Assembly: GCA_934183185.1 (NCBI GenBank)
Contig: CAKPSO010000002.1
Span: forward strand, 1-64,000
Source: an uncultured Bacilli bacterium
GTDB taxonomy: Bacteria > Bacillota_I > Bacilli_A > RF39 > UBA660
Reading direction: 5' to 3'
Length of the DNA: 64,000 bases
Shown: one piece after another, positions 33,264 to 42,479 of the stretch
How positions within the stretch are numbered: position 1 is the stretch's first letter
Layout: each line of letters begins with the position of its first letter
Program-made: the position numbers and the translations under genes
The notes under the pieces: generated by a model
The model's database searches: none
The model's input: the letters and a program-made list of their open reading frames with translations, nothing else
What the model was told of the DNA's origin: nothing

Positions 33264-34308
33264 TTTCTTCATCCTTTCTGTCAAACTGTTTTAGGAAGCG
33301 AACATCATTTGTATATAGGTAACGAATATCAGGAATAGCATAACGGAACATTGTGAAACGATCTAATCCAGTTCCAAAGGCAAATCCTGTCCATTCTTCT
33401 GGGTCATATCCACCCATTCTTAGAACGTTAGGATGAACCATACCGGCACCTAGTACTTCAATCCAACCAGTTTGTTTACATAATGAACACCCTTTACCAC
33501 CACATTTAAAGCAACTAACGTCTACTTCTACACTAGGTTCAGTGAAGGGGAAGAAACTTGGTCTAAATCTTACTTTCGTATTTTCTCCTAACATCTTTTT
33601 AGCAAATAGTTCTAAAGTCCCCTTTAAGTCAGCTAAACTAATATTTTTATCTATTACTAAACCTTCTACTTGCCCAAATTGATGAGAGTGGGTTGCATCA
33701 TCATCTCTACGATATACTTTACCAGGACAAATCATACGAATTGGTTTCTTTTCTTCGTTATTTTGCATAGTTCTTGCTTGAACACTTGAAGTTTGAGTTC
33801 TTAATAAATATTCATCATCAATATAGAATGTATCTTGACTATCACGAGCTGGATGTCCTAATGGAACATTTAAACGTTGAAAACAGTTCTCATCAGTTTC
33901 TATTTCTGGTCCATCTACTACATCATAACCCATTGATACAAAGAAATCTTCTACATCTTCTACTATTCTATTAAATGGATGGCGTGTCCCTCTATTTAGT
34001 TTTTTACTTGGTAAACTAATGTCAATAGTTTCAGTTAATAATTTGGCATCTAATTCCTTCTGTTTTAACTCTTTTTCTTTATCCTCTATTATGGTAGTTA
34101 CATAAGTTCTTGCTTCATTAATAACCTGACCAAAGTTTTTTCTTTCTTCTGGTAATAATTCTTTCATTTTACTAGAAAGCTCAGTTACTAGACCTTTTTT
34201 TCCTAAATATTTAACTTTTAATTCTTGAACTTCTTTTAAAGATTCAATATTTTCTATATCACCATTTAATTCTTCTTTTATAGTTCTGATTTTTTCATTT
34301 GTTTCCAT
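33250..34308 (-). CDS. pheS: Phenylalanine-tRNA ligase alpha subunit
   Basis: 352 residues. The N-terminal coiled-coil arm (about 1-90) is followed by the catalytic domain with GTRHPFNRIVEDVEDFF, DTFYIDDEYLLRTQTSSVQ (motif 2 region), GKVYRRDDDATHSHQFGQVEG and motif 3 GFAFGTGLDRFTM. A zinc-like CxxC pair (KCGGKGCSLC) lies near residue 275. GGAGG precedes the ATG, which overlaps the end of the upstream hydrolase gene by 31 bases. Confidence 0.98.
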   Translation of the reverse strand: METNEKIRTIKEELNGDIENIESLKEVQELKVKYLGKKGLVTELSSKMKELLPEERKNFGQVINEARTYVTTIIEDKEKELKQKELDAKLLTETIDISLPSKKLNRGTRHPFNRIVEDVEDFFVSMGYDVVDGPEIETDENCFQRLNVPLGHPARDSQDTFYIDDEYLLRTQTSSVQARTMQNNEEKKPIRMICPGKVYRRDDDATHSHQFGQVEGLVIDKNISLADLKGTLELFAKKMLGENTKVRFRPSFFPFTEPSVEVDVSCFKCGGKGCSLCKQTGWIEVLGAGMVHPNVLRMGGYDPEEWTGFAFGTGLDRFTMFRYAIPDIRYLYTNDVRFLKQFDRKDEENEIK

Positions 34309-35000
34309 TTTCTTCCTCCTATTAAAAATGCTTGTATATAGTTTATAACTTTTTCTTTTTTTCTTCCTTTTACTAAAACATGTCTCCCATCTTTTACAGT
34401 AGTAAAGGTAACTTTAGATGATGGTATATTTTCTTCAATATATTTAAGTGTTTTATATGGTACTACTTCATCTTTATCTCCTTGCAGTACTAAGGCTTCT
34501 ACTTTTACTTCTTTTAAACAATCACGATAATTCTTGATTAATTTTCTAAATTCCATAACGGTTGAGATAGGAACTTTAATTAGTTTATAGAAAAAGTTTT
34601 TATATGATGCTTCACTATCAGATAAGGCTTTAAGATTACGAAAATCTTCTTTATATTGACTAACACTTAGATAATCATATGCTGCTGATAAAAAGACTAC
34701 CTTCTTTATTTGGGAATATTTTGATGCTAGATAGCCAGCTAAGACACCACCCATGCTATGCCCTATTACGTATATTTTATGGTAACCATTTTTTATTAAA
34801 TATTCCATCTGCTTATCTACGGCACTAACCCAATCTTCATATTTTACTTTATTAATAACATATTTTTCATGGGCAGGAAGTGTCCAAGCATATACATCAA
34901 ATGAATTATTTAATTCTAAAGTATTTACCAGATATTCATTATCTGATAGACCAGCACTAAAGCCATGGATAACTAGTATTGCCTTTCTAAATAGTTTCAT
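34278..35000 (-). CDS. Alpha/beta hydrolase, first gene of the Phe T-box operon
   Basis: 240 residues. It has the alpha/beta-hydrolase fold with oxyanion-side HGFSAG (about 13-18), nucleophile elbow GHSMGG (about 99-104), acid GDKDEVVP (about 189-196) and His in GRHVL (about 221-225), similar to carboxylesterases and monoacylglycerol-lipase-like enzymes. There is no signal peptide. It lies directly behind the Phe T-box leader and overlaps pheS, so it is induced with PheRS on Phe starvation. The substrate is unknown; an esterase or peptidase role is possible. Confidence 0.85.
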   Translation of the reverse strand: MKLFRKAILVIHGFSAGLSDNEYLVNTLELNNSFDVYAWTLPAHEKYVINKVKYEDWVSAVDKQMEYLIKNGYHKIYVIGHSMGGVLAGYLASKYSQIKKVVFLSAAYDYLSVSQYKEDFRNLKALSDSEASYKNFFYKLIKVPISTVMEFRKLIKNYRDCLKEVKVEALVLQGDKDEVVPYKTLKYIEENIPSSKVTFTTVKDGRHVLVKGRKKEKVINYIQAFLIGGRKWKQMKKSEL

Positions 35001-35011
35001 TATTTACCTCC

Positions 35012-35230
35012 AAAAAAGCGACCACTCGTATAAGGACGAATGATCGCGGTACCACCTTAATTCATAGTATAAACTATGCAACTTTATTTTTTTAACGCAA
35101 AATTACGTCCAATATTAATTGGAAACTCATAAGGTGAATTCATAAGAATCTATTTATTTGTTTGCACCAACCACAAATTCTCTGATAATAGATTATCTTA
35201 TTACTACTTCTTATTCAACGTTTTTATGTC
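35012..35230 (-). promoter_or_regulatory. T-box riboswitch specific for tRNA-Phe
   Basis: The minus strand carries the T-box AAGGTGGTACCGCG followed by the terminator arms CGACC/GGTCG-like with a TTTTTT end near 35012. Stem I has the apical GGTTGGTGCAAA and the specifier GAA-TTC-A, with TTC (Phe) at 35136-35138. It controls the hydrolase-pheS-pheT operon. No convincing sigma-A promoter could be chosen upstream. Confidence 0.95.
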
Positions 35231-35267
35231 AATGATTATAACTCTAATCTTAGAGTTTGTAAAGGTA

Positions 35268-35813
35268 TTAAACTGTCATTAATTCAGTTTCTTTTTCTTT
35301 TAGTTTTTCTTCTATTAATTTATTGAATTTATTTACTAAGTCTTGAACTTTATTTTCTAGACTTTTCTTTTCATCATCTGAAGTCTCTTCTTTTTCAATA
35401 TCTTCTAAGCTTTCATGTCTAATATTTCTAATAGATACTTTACCATCTTCTGCCATAGCTTTAACTTGCTTGGTAAGCTCTTTTCTTCTTTCCTCAGTTA
35501 ATACTGGAATGATGATACGAATAGATTCTCCATCATTATTTGGAGTATATCCTAAATTAGATTCAAAAATAGCTTTTTCGATTGCACCTAAAGAGCTTCT
35601 ATCATATGGTTTAATTAATAATTGTCTTGCTTCTGGTACTGATATAGTAGCTACTTGCTTTAATGGAGCTTTACTTCCATAATAATCAACTGTAATACCG
35701 TCTAAACTAGATGGATTAGCACGTCCTGCACGTACAGTTGAAAATCTATGATCTAGATTCTCTAAAGTTTTGTTCATTTTTTCTTCTGTTAACTTAATAA
35801 CATCTGTATTCAT
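35268..35813 (-). CDS. frr: Ribosome recycling factor
   Basis: 181 residues. It has the canonical RRF sequence: RFSTVRAGRANPSSLDGITVDYYG (about 24-47), ISVPEARQLLIKPYDRSSLGAIEKAI, LTEERRKELTKQVKAMAEDGKVSIRNIR and the C-terminal helix. It splits post-termination ribosomes with EF-G. pyrH, its usual partner, is absent between tsf and frr; an ABC exporter occupies that space. Confidence 0.98.
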   Translation of the reverse strand: MNTDVIKLTEEKMNKTLENLDHRFSTVRAGRANPSSLDGITVDYYGSKAPLKQVATISVPEARQLLIKPYDRSSLGAIEKAIFESNLGYTPNNDGESIRIIIPVLTEERRKELTKQVKAMAEDGKVSIRNIRHESLEDIEKEETSDDEKKSLENKVQDLVNKFNKLIEEKLKEKETELMTV

Positions 35814-35887
35814 ATATTTAAATCTCCTTTATTTAACTTATATTCTTATTTTAACATTATTAGCATTAATAAACAATAGAAATTTTG

Positions 35888-37036
35888 TTAAGAGGTTACT
35901 CTTTTCTTTTTAGATATAAAATTATTGATTAGAATAAATATAATAGAAAATATTACTATGACTAGCATATTTATAAATATTGGTAACATATTAGATAAAT
36001 TCATTACTTCAATAGCTGATAATATATTATTTGAATTAATATACCAGTATGCTGGTAGAATATGAGCTACTGTTAGTATTGATGATGGTAACCATTCTGC
36101 AGGTATAAAAGCCCCACATAAAAAGGCAGACCCCAAAGCTATTACATTCACAATACCACTTATAGCTTCCTTACTACTTACTATAGTACTTATTAATAGG
36201 GCTATAGTTAGAGAACAGAATGTAAAAATAAAAGTATTTATAGAATAGATTAAACCTTTTATGGTAAATAAATCTCCCTTAAATAGGAACATTCCTAGTA
36301 AAATATATAATAACCAAACAATACATGTATAAATAAAACTTGCTAATAAGATATATTTATTATGAGTTTTATAATTCATACTACTGATAATAGTTCTCTT
36401 ACGTATAGATTTTTCATGGAAACTAGATAATACTAAACAGATTATATAAATAACTACAGCCATAATACTATAACTAGCAAAGTTAAAATATCTAGATACC
36501 TTATTCTCAGTATTAGTATCTATTTTAGAGGTTACTTCTATACTTGACTTTTTATCTAGACTTTGATTAATAGATTCTATTAGATTGCTTTCATTATCAG
36601 TAGTCTTAGCATAAATGTTCTGTGTTTTTAAGTATCTAGAGAGCATCATTTCAGTTAGACTAGACATATAATCTTTAGTAGATTTAATATCTATCTTAGG
36701 ATTCAGACCATTTAAAATATCTTTTCTATAACCATTAGGTATATAGATAATATAATTAATTTCTCTATAAAATAGAGCATCATCTCTAGCTTCTTCACTA
36801 TTCTTTACTTTAATAATATTACTATTATTTTCTAGATATTTGATTAGATTAGCTGTAAGGCCAATATTCTCATCATTATTTACTATTAATATATCTGGTT
36901 TACTAGCAGTAAAAGTAGTAGTCTGATTATTACTTGATGCATTCATACCACCAAATATAATAAGCATAACAGTATATATAATAATGGTAACTTTATATTT
37001 TTTAACTATTTGCCAATAAGTTTTAAATACTGTCAT
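35888..37036 (-). CDS. ABC-2 type exporter permease (second subunit)
   Basis: 382 residues. One N-terminal membrane helix (about 14-29), a large external domain (about 35-195) and a bundle of five to six helices at the C-terminus including GAFIPAEWLP. This is the YhgE/NatB-like ABC-2 topology. It overlaps the previous permease by 14 bases and is the last of a three-gene unit, ATPase-permease-permease. The two permeases probably form a heterodimer. Substrate unknown. Confidence 0.85.
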   Translation of the reverse strand: MTVFKTYWQIVKKYKVTIIIYTVMLIIFGGMNASSNNQTTTFTASKPDILIVNNDENIGLTANLIKYLENNSNIIKVKNSEEARDDALFYREINYIIYIPNGYRKDILNGLNPKIDIKSTKDYMSSLTEMMLSRYLKTQNIYAKTTDNESNLIESINQSLDKKSSIEVTSKIDTNTENKVSRYFNFASYSIMAVVIYIICLVLSSFHEKSIRKRTIISSMNYKTHNKYILLASFIYTCIVWLLYILLGMFLFKGDLFTIKGLIYSINTFIFTFCSLTIALLISTIVSSKEAISGIVNVIALGSAFLCGAFIPAEWLPSSILTVAHILPAYWYINSNNILSAIEVMNLSNMLPIFINMLVIVIFSIIFILINNFISKKKRVTS

Positions 37037-38204
37037 ACTTTTCTCTCCTTAATCCCTGATATGATATTAATAGCATTATAATGGAAAATACTAACAGACT
37101 AACTATATTAAAATAATATCTATTTAAAGTATCGTAATAATATAGGGAATACAAACCATCAGTTATCATATTAGCAGGATTTATTCTATTTAATATAGGA
37201 ATATTTTTATCGATAATGTATTTCATAGTAATACCCATCATTCCAGATAGAAAACTAAAGAACATGGTAATAGCTATCATAATACCTGTTTTAGTATTAC
37301 TATTAGCTTTAATAACGGTAGATATCATAATACCAAAGGTTAATCCTGCTAGAGAACCTATAGCAGCTAATAATAATACTAGTGGTAAATTAGTACCGTA
37401 ATCGACTTTAATTACTAGTATAGTATAAATAAATAATATCATTAGTCCTAGTAATTGAATAATATAACTAGCTAACAAACTACTAAGTAAAAGCGATGAT
37501 TTATTGATTGGTGATATGGCAGTTCTCTTACCTACGCCACTCATATTAGCTAGTTTATAGTTCATAATAAACATTGATATTATGCCTCCATATAGACTAG
37601 CCATAGCTATTAGTGTGTAGTATTCAATCATAGTATAACTTAAATTAGTATTAGAAATATCATTTATCTTAATATTAGTATTAGATATTAGATTTATGAC
37701 GTTAGAATATATCTTCTCATAATCAATATTGGTATTACCACTGGCTAATTCTTTAGCTATTTCTTGACTAGATAAAGTGTTTATTATTTCTTTCTGACTA
37801 TTTATTTCATCTACTACGTATCTAAGTATAGTTTCATTAATACCAGATTTTTTAACAGTTATATTTACGTTATTATCTTTAAAGGTTAAATAGCCTGTAA
37901 TTTTATCTTTAGCTAACATATCTTTAGAGTTAGATAAATCAGTATAAGTAATATTAAAAATTTGATTTTTAGTATTTTTATTACTTAAGCTTTCTATAGT
38001 ATTTTTAAATATAGTGTCGTTTTGATAGTCACTATTATCTATAATAGCTATATTTATGATATCTAATGATTCTTTATTTTCAATATCAGAAAAAGCCATA
38101 TTAAAGAATGTACCTAATATAATAGGAAAGATAAAAGTCCAGAATAAAAGCATTTTATTTCTTAATAGAGTTTTTATAGTATATTTAAAGTTATGCCAAA
38201 ACAT
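37023..38204 (-). CDS. ABC-2 type exporter permease (first subunit)
   Basis: 393 residues with the same architecture as its partner: an N-terminal helix (about 18-33), an external domain (about 38-195) and a C-terminal helix bundle with SGMMGITM and NRINPANMITDGLYSLYYY, a segment typical of ABC-2 permeases. Its start overlaps the ATPase stop, and its end overlaps the next permease. Confidence 0.87.
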   Translation of the reverse strand: MFWHNFKYTIKTLLRNKMLLFWTFIFPIILGTFFNMAFSDIENKESLDIINIAIIDNSDYQNDTIFKNTIESLSNKNTKNQIFNITYTDLSNSKDMLAKDKITGYLTFKDNNVNITVKKSGINETILRYVVDEINSQKEIINTLSSQEIAKELASGNTNIDYEKIYSNVINLISNTNIKINDISNTNLSYTMIEYYTLIAMASLYGGIISMFIMNYKLANMSGVGKRTAISPINKSSLLLSSLLASYIIQLLGLMILFIYTILVIKVDYGTNLPLVLLLAAIGSLAGLTFGIMISTVIKANSNTKTGIMIAITMFFSFLSGMMGITMKYIIDKNIPILNRINPANMITDGLYSLYYYDTLNRYYFNIVSLLVFSIIMLLISYQGLRREKYDSI

Positions 38205-39142
38205 TAGTCTCTTAGTTCCTTTCCAGTTAGTTCTAGGAAAACATCATTTAGGGTTGGTCTTTCAGAGAATATTTTACTATAAGTAATTTTATTTTCCTTT
38301 AGATAATCTATTAAGTCTATTAAGTTATTTTTACCCTTCTTATAAGTAATTATTAGATTAGTTCTGGTTTTAGTTACTTCTGCTACATTTTTAAAGCTTT
38401 TTATTTCTTCTAAAATAGTAGGTGAAATACTATCTATTTCTATAGTTATCTTTTCTTCAATATTAGCTAATGCTTTTAATTCATCTTTATCTCCGGTAGC
38501 AAGTATTTTACCTTTATCAAGAATAATAATACGATCACATAATATTTCTGCTTCTTCCATATAGTGAGTTGTGTAGATGATAGTTGCACCACTATCTCTA
38601 AGCTTTTTGATTCCATCTAGAATGTTGTTTCTGCTTTGAGGATCAACTGCTACTGTTGGTTCATCTAGGATAATAAGTTTGGGTTTATGTGCAATTCCAC
38701 AAGCGATATTTAGACGTCTCAATAGGCCTCCTGATAGCTGTTTGGGATAGAATTTTTTAAAGTCCTGCAAACTAACTAAGTTAATTGCATCTTCTATATA
38801 CTCCATTCTAATAGTTTTATCTTTAATGTATAGTCCACAGAAGTAATCAATATTTTCATATACTGTTAGTTCTTCAAATACTGCTACTTCTTGGAAAATA
38901 ACTCCTATTTGAGATTTAGTTTCATATGAGTCAGGAGTCATTTCTTTATCAAATATCTTAATACTACCATTTTGAAATTTTAATAGTGATAAGATACAGT
39001 TTATGGTTGTTGATTTACCGCTACCATTAGGTCCAAGTAATCCTAGTATTTCTCCTTCTTTTACAGTAAATGATAAATCATTAATAGCAGTAAGTTTATT
39101 ATAAGTCTTAGTCAAGTGTTTAATTTCAATTATATTATTCAT
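38204..39142 (-). CDS. ABC exporter ATPase subunit
   Basis: 312 residues. Walker A GPNGSGKST (about 36-44), signature LSGGLLRR (about 135-142), Walker B LIILDEPT (about 155-162) and H-loop TTHYMEEAE (about 190-198). A C-terminal 80-residue regulatory segment ends with ERPTLNDVFLELTGKELRD, as in drug and lipid ABC-2 ATPases. It leads the exporter operon behind the tsf terminator. Confidence 0.93.
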   Translation of the reverse strand: MNNIIEIKHLTKTYNKLTAINDLSFTVKEGEILGLLGPNGSGKSTTINCILSLLKFQNGSIKIFDKEMTPDSYETKSQIGVIFQEVAVFEELTVYENIDYFCGLYIKDKTIRMEYIEDAINLVSLQDFKKFYPKQLSGGLLRRLNIACGIAHKPKLIILDEPTVAVDPQSRNNILDGIKKLRDSGATIIYTTHYMEEAEILCDRIIILDKGKILATGDKDELKALANIEEKITIEIDSISPTILEEIKSFKNVAEVTKTRTNLIITYKKGKNNLIDLIDYLKENKITYSKIFSERPTLNDVFLELTGKELRD

Positions 39143-39199
39143 GTTTCACCTCTTATATTAAATGATATCATTATAATATTAATTTTAAAAATAGTAAAC

Positions 39200-39223
39200 A
39201 AAAAGAAGGCCTAAGCCCTCAGT
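39200..39223 (-). terminator. Terminator after tsf
   Basis: Minus-strand GAGGGC-TTA-GGCCTTC stem (one G-U pair) followed by TTTTTG. Confidence 0.75.
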
Positions 39224-39227
39224 TTGA

Positions 39228-40106
39228 TTAATCTCCGTTTACTTGATTCATTACTTCTTCAGCAAAGTTTTCTTGTCTCTTTTCGATTCCTTCTCCTACT
39301 TCATAACGAACCATAGATACGATCTTTCCACCATTTGCTTCTACATATTGTTTAACAGTTTCTTTATTTTCTGCTTTAATAAAGATTTGATCTTCTAAGC
39401 AAATTTCAGAATAGAATTTATTTACTTTTCCAACTAGAATATTATCAATTCTGTCAGCTGGTTTACCTTCATTAAGTAATTGTTCTCTCATAACGTCTTT
39501 TTCACGTTCTAAGACATCAGCTGGAACTTCACTACTATTTAAGTATAATGGATTCATAGCTGCTAAATGCATAGCTACTTCTTTTGCTACTTCTTCGTTT
39601 GCTCCTTCTAATACTACTAAACTACCAATTCTACCACCCATATGAGAATATGAACCAAATACTTGACTATCAGTTTTTACAACTTTTTTAAATCTTCTAA
39701 AGCTAATTTTTTCTCCTATTTGAGCAATAGCACTAGCTACCATATCAGAAATAGTTCCAGATGGCGTAGATAATTTAAGAGCACTATCCATATCAGTAAC
39801 GTCATTATTCATAAGTACATCAGCTAATTCATCAACAAACTTAGTAAATTTTTCGTTTTTAGCTACGAAATCTGTTTCTGAATTTACTTCTAATATAACG
39901 GCTTTGTTACCATCTATTAACATTTTAGTAATACCTTCAGCTGCAATTCTTCCTTCTTTTTTAGCAGCTTTAGCCATTCCGTTTTCTCTTAGCCAATCAA
40001 TAGCCTTATCCATGTCACCATTTGATTCCTGTAATGCTTTCTTACAGTCCATCATTCCGGCTCCAGTTCTTTCTCTTAAGTCTTTAACATCACTTGCACT
40101 AAACAT
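39228..40106 (-). CDS. tsf: Elongation factor Ts
   Basis: 292 residues. The N-terminal UBA-like part has VKDLRERTGAGMMDCKKALQE; the core has TDFVAKNEKF and SYSHMGGRIGSLVVLEG; the C-terminal dimerization region has NPLYLNSSEVP. It recycles EF-Tu from GDP to GTP. It lies 19 bases downstream of rpsB in the usual rpsB-tsf operon. AGGGATTT-type ribosome site upstream. Confidence 0.98.
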   Translation of the reverse strand: MFSASDVKDLRERTGAGMMDCKKALQESNGDMDKAIDWLRENGMAKAAKKEGRIAAEGITKMLIDGNKAVILEVNSETDFVAKNEKFTKFVDELADVLMNNDVTDMDSALKLSTPSGTISDMVASAIAQIGEKISFRRFKKVVKTDSQVFGSYSHMGGRIGSLVVLEGANEEVAKEVAMHLAAMNPLYLNSSEVPADVLEREKDVMREQLLNEGKPADRIDNILVGKVNKFYSEICLEDQIFIKAENKETVKQYVEANGGKIVSMVRYEVGEGIEKRQENFAEEVMNQVNGD

Positions 40107-40125
40107 ATTAAAATCCCTCCGCTAA

Positions 40126-41064
40126 TTATTTACTTAATACACTGATTAATTCAGCTTTTTTCATTGAAGTATATCCGTCGATTCCTTCTTCTTTAGCCAT
40201 TGCTTTTAGCTCAGATACTGTTTTCTTTGATAAATCAACTTCTTCAGTAACTTCTGCTTTAGTTTCTTCTTTCTTAGCTGGTTTTTTTTCTTCAGTAGCA
40301 ACTTTTTCTTTTACTTCTTCTTTTTTAGTTTCTCTCTTAGATATTTTATTTTTATCTTCATCAGTTAAGTAATCTATCATTTCATTTCCATTAGCTTCTG
40401 CTATAGCGTTTCCTAAAACACCAATCATTAATTTAACACTTCTTACAGCATCATCATTACCTGGAATAACATAGTCAACCATATCTGGATCACAGTTAGT
40501 ATCAACTACACCAAATACTGGTATACCTAAAATTCTAGCTTCTTTTATAGCTATTTCTTCTTTACGTGGGTCAACAATTACTAATGCATCTGGGATTTTT
40601 TTCATATCACGAATTCCACGTAAGTTTTTATATAATTTATCGTATTCTTTTTTAATTCCGATAACTTCTTTCTTAGGTAATACTTCAAATACACCGTCAG
40701 CTTCCATCTTTTCGATATCTTCTAATCTTTTAATTCTTGAACGGATTGTCTTAAAGTTTGTTAAAGTTCCTCCTAACCATCTTTCGTTAACGAAATACAT
40801 GTTAGTTCTTGTAGCATTTTCTTCAGCTGCTTCTTGAGCTTGTTTCTTTGTACCAACAAATAAAACTTTTCCTCCATTAGCTGCTATTTCTTTTAATGCT
40901 TTATATGCTTCTTCTATTTTCTTAGCTGTTTTTTGTAAGTCAATAATGTAAATATCATCACGTGATGTAAAGATATATTCTTTCATTTTTGGATTCCATC
41001 TTCTCTTTTGATGTCCAAAATGTACTCCTGCTTCTAATAAATAATTCATTGAAACTACTGTCAT
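40126..41064 (-). CDS. rpsB: 30S ribosomal protein S2 with Rho-N/SAP-like C-terminal tail
   Basis: 312 residues. Residues 1-237 are ordinary uS2: LLEAGVHFGHQKRRWNPKM, YIIDLQKTAKKIEEAY, NERWLGGTLTNFKTI, DPRKEEIAIKEA and DTNCDPDMVDYVIPGNDDA. A charged linker (about 238-275) leads to a tail (276-312) with the pattern LSKKTVSELKAMAKEEGI and SMKKAELISVL, which resembles Rho N-terminal or SAP-type helix-extended-loop-helix domains. The L20 protein in the same cluster carries an almost identical tail. The domain may bind RNA or DNA. Confidence 0.97.
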   Translation of the reverse strand: MTVVSMNYLLEAGVHFGHQKRRWNPKMKEYIFTSRDDIYIIDLQKTAKKIEEAYKALKEIAANGGKVLFVGTKKQAQEAAEENATRTNMYFVNERWLGGTLTNFKTIRSRIKRLEDIEKMEADGVFEVLPKKEVIGIKKEYDKLYKNLRGIRDMKKIPDALVIVDPRKEEIAIKEARILGIPVFGVVDTNCDPDMVDYVIPGNDDAVRSVKLMIGVLGNAIAEANGNEMIDYLTDEDKNKISKRETKKEEVKEKVATEEKKPAKKEETKAEVTEEVDLSKKTVSELKAMAKEEGIDGYTSMKKAELISVLSK

Positions 41065-41157
41065 ATTATATTTCTCCTTTTCGTTTTTCTTCTATTAATT
41101 TCTAAAATTCATCACCATAATTGGCACTTGATAAATCAATTCATTAATATGTTTATT

Positions 41158-41712
41158 TTATTTTAAAGCTTCTAGTAAGTCAGCTTTTTTCATTGAAGTA
41201 TATCCTTCAATACCTTTTTCTTTAGCCATAGCTTTTAATTCAGCTACTGTTAATTTAGATAAGTCTTTTGCTTCTTCTTTTACAGTTTCTTTAACTGTTT
41301 CTTTTTTAGCAGCAACTTTCTTTTCTTCTTTAACTACTTCTTGTTTAGTAACTTTTCCTGCTTTACCATCTTTAGCTATTTTAACTAATTCAGTAAATGC
41401 TTTTGGATCGTTAATAGCAAGTTCTGATAACATTTTTCTGTTAATTTCAACTCCTGCTTTATTTAATCCTTCAATAAATCTTGAATAACTGATGTCGTTA
41501 TTTCTACAAGCAGCATTGATTCTTGCTATCCACAATTTTCTGAAATCTCTTTTCTTTTGTTTACGATCTCTAAATGCATATTGTCCTGAATGCATTAATT
41601 GTTCTTTAGCTGTTTTATATAATCTATGCTTGCTTCCAAAATATCCTTTAGCTTGTTTTAATACTTTTTTATGACGAGCCTTTGTTACAGCTCCATTTTT
41701 AACTCTTGCCAT
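41158..41712 (-). CDS. rplT: 50S ribosomal protein L20 with Rho-N/SAP-like C-terminal tail
   Basis: 184 residues, where the family is normally about 118. Residues 1-118 are standard bL20 (RVKNGAVTKARHKKVLKQAK, GSKHRLYKTAKEQL, RKLWIARINAACR, SYSRFIEGLNKAGVEINRKMLSELA). A Lys/Glu/Val linker (about 119-149) precedes a 35-residue tail (150-184) with LTVAELKAMAKEKGI and SMKKADLLEAL, matching the S2 tail at protein and DNA level. It belongs to the infC-rpmI-rplT operon. Confidence 0.97.
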   Translation of the reverse strand: MARVKNGAVTKARHKKVLKQAKGYFGSKHRLYKTAKEQLMHSGQYAFRDRKQKKRDFRKLWIARINAACRNNDISYSRFIEGLNKAGVEINRKMLSELAINDPKAFTELVKIAKDGKAGKVTKQEVVKEEKKVAAKKETVKETVKEEAKDLSKLTVAELKAMAKEKGIEGYTSMKKADLLEALK

Positions 41713-41733
41713 AGTTTTTCCTCCTCAACAATA

Positions 41734-41922
41734 TTAAATAATATTTTTAAATCTCTTAGCGTCACCTTTACTTAGTTTAGCGCTCTTTCTTACTTTACGA
41801 TTAAATGCTGAAGTTTTACTTCCAGTATTATGTCTGCTACCTGGATGCCCCATAGTTACAGTTCCACTTTTTCTTACATTTAATACTTTCTTAGTACCTT
41901 TATGTGTTTTTAATTTTCCCAT
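41734..41922 (-). CDS. rpmI: 50S ribosomal protein L35
   Basis: 62 residues: GKLKTHKGTKKVLNVRKSGT, GHPGSRHNTGSKTSAFNRKVRK and a final LSKGDAKRFKNII. This is standard bL35. It lies 10 bases after infC. Confidence 0.97.
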   Translation of the reverse strand: MGKLKTHKGTKKVLNVRKSGTVTMGHPGSRHNTGSKTSAFNRKVRKSAKLSKGDAKRFKNII

Positions 41923-41932
41923 AAATATCCTC

Positions 41933-42463
41933 CTATTTTTCCTTTTTTGGTGCTAATAACATAGTCATGCTTCTACCATCTAGCTTAGCTGTCTGTTCTA
42001 CTAAAGCAATATCATTTAGACGTGAAGCAAACTTTTCTAGTACTTCTTTACCTAATTCAGTATGAGCCATTTGTCTACCTTTGAAACGAATTGATAATTT
42101 GATTTTATCTCCCTTTTCAAGGTATTTTGTTACGTTACGAAGTTTAGTATCAAAGTCACCAACATCAATTACTGGGGACAAACGAAATTCTTTTATTTGA
42201 GAATTGTTAGCCTTTTGTTTCTTGCTAGCTTCTTTTTCTTTTTTCTGTTTTTCATAACGATATTTGTTATAATCCATAACTTTACATACTGGTGGATTAG
42301 CATTTGGGCTTAATAATACTAAATCTAATCCTGCATAGTTAGCTAAAGTTAGAGCATCTTGAATTGGTTTAACTCCTACTTGTTCTCCATTAGGTCCGAT
42401 TACTAGAACATTGCTTATTTTGATTTGTTCGTTAATAAGCAAATTGTTTTTATTATTTGCGAT
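41933..42463 (-). CDS. infC: Translation initiation factor IF-3, non-AUG start
   Basis: About 176-177 residues. The N-domain has LLINEQIKISNVLVIGPNGEQ; the linker is Lys-rich; the C-domain has EFRLSPVIDVGDFDTKL and RFKGRQMAHTELG. The open frame starts with an ATG at 42478, but that ATG and the next two codons (GAG, GTG) are themselves the GGAGGTG ribosome site. The first usable codons are ATT (42466) or ATC (42463), 5 and 8 bases after GGAGG. infC uses AUU/AUC-type starts in many bacteria for autoregulation, so the rare start is expected. Confidence 0.95.
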   Translation of the reverse strand: MANNKNNLLINEQIKISNVLVIGPNGEQVGVKPIQDALTLANYAGLDLVLLSPNANPPVCKVMDYNKYRYEKQKKEKEASKKQKANNSQIKEFRLSPVIDVGDFDTKLRNVTKYLEKGDKIKLSIRFKGRQMAHTELGKEVLEKFASRLNDIALVEQTAKLDGRSMTMLLAPKKEK

Positions 42464-42479
42464 AATTAACACCTCCATT

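Noticed and set aside
35241..35256. Hairpin ACTCTAA/TTAGAGT downstream of frr as terminator
   Set aside because: On the minus strand it is followed by TATAATC, not a T run; it could equally be part of the promoter region of the Phe T-box leader.
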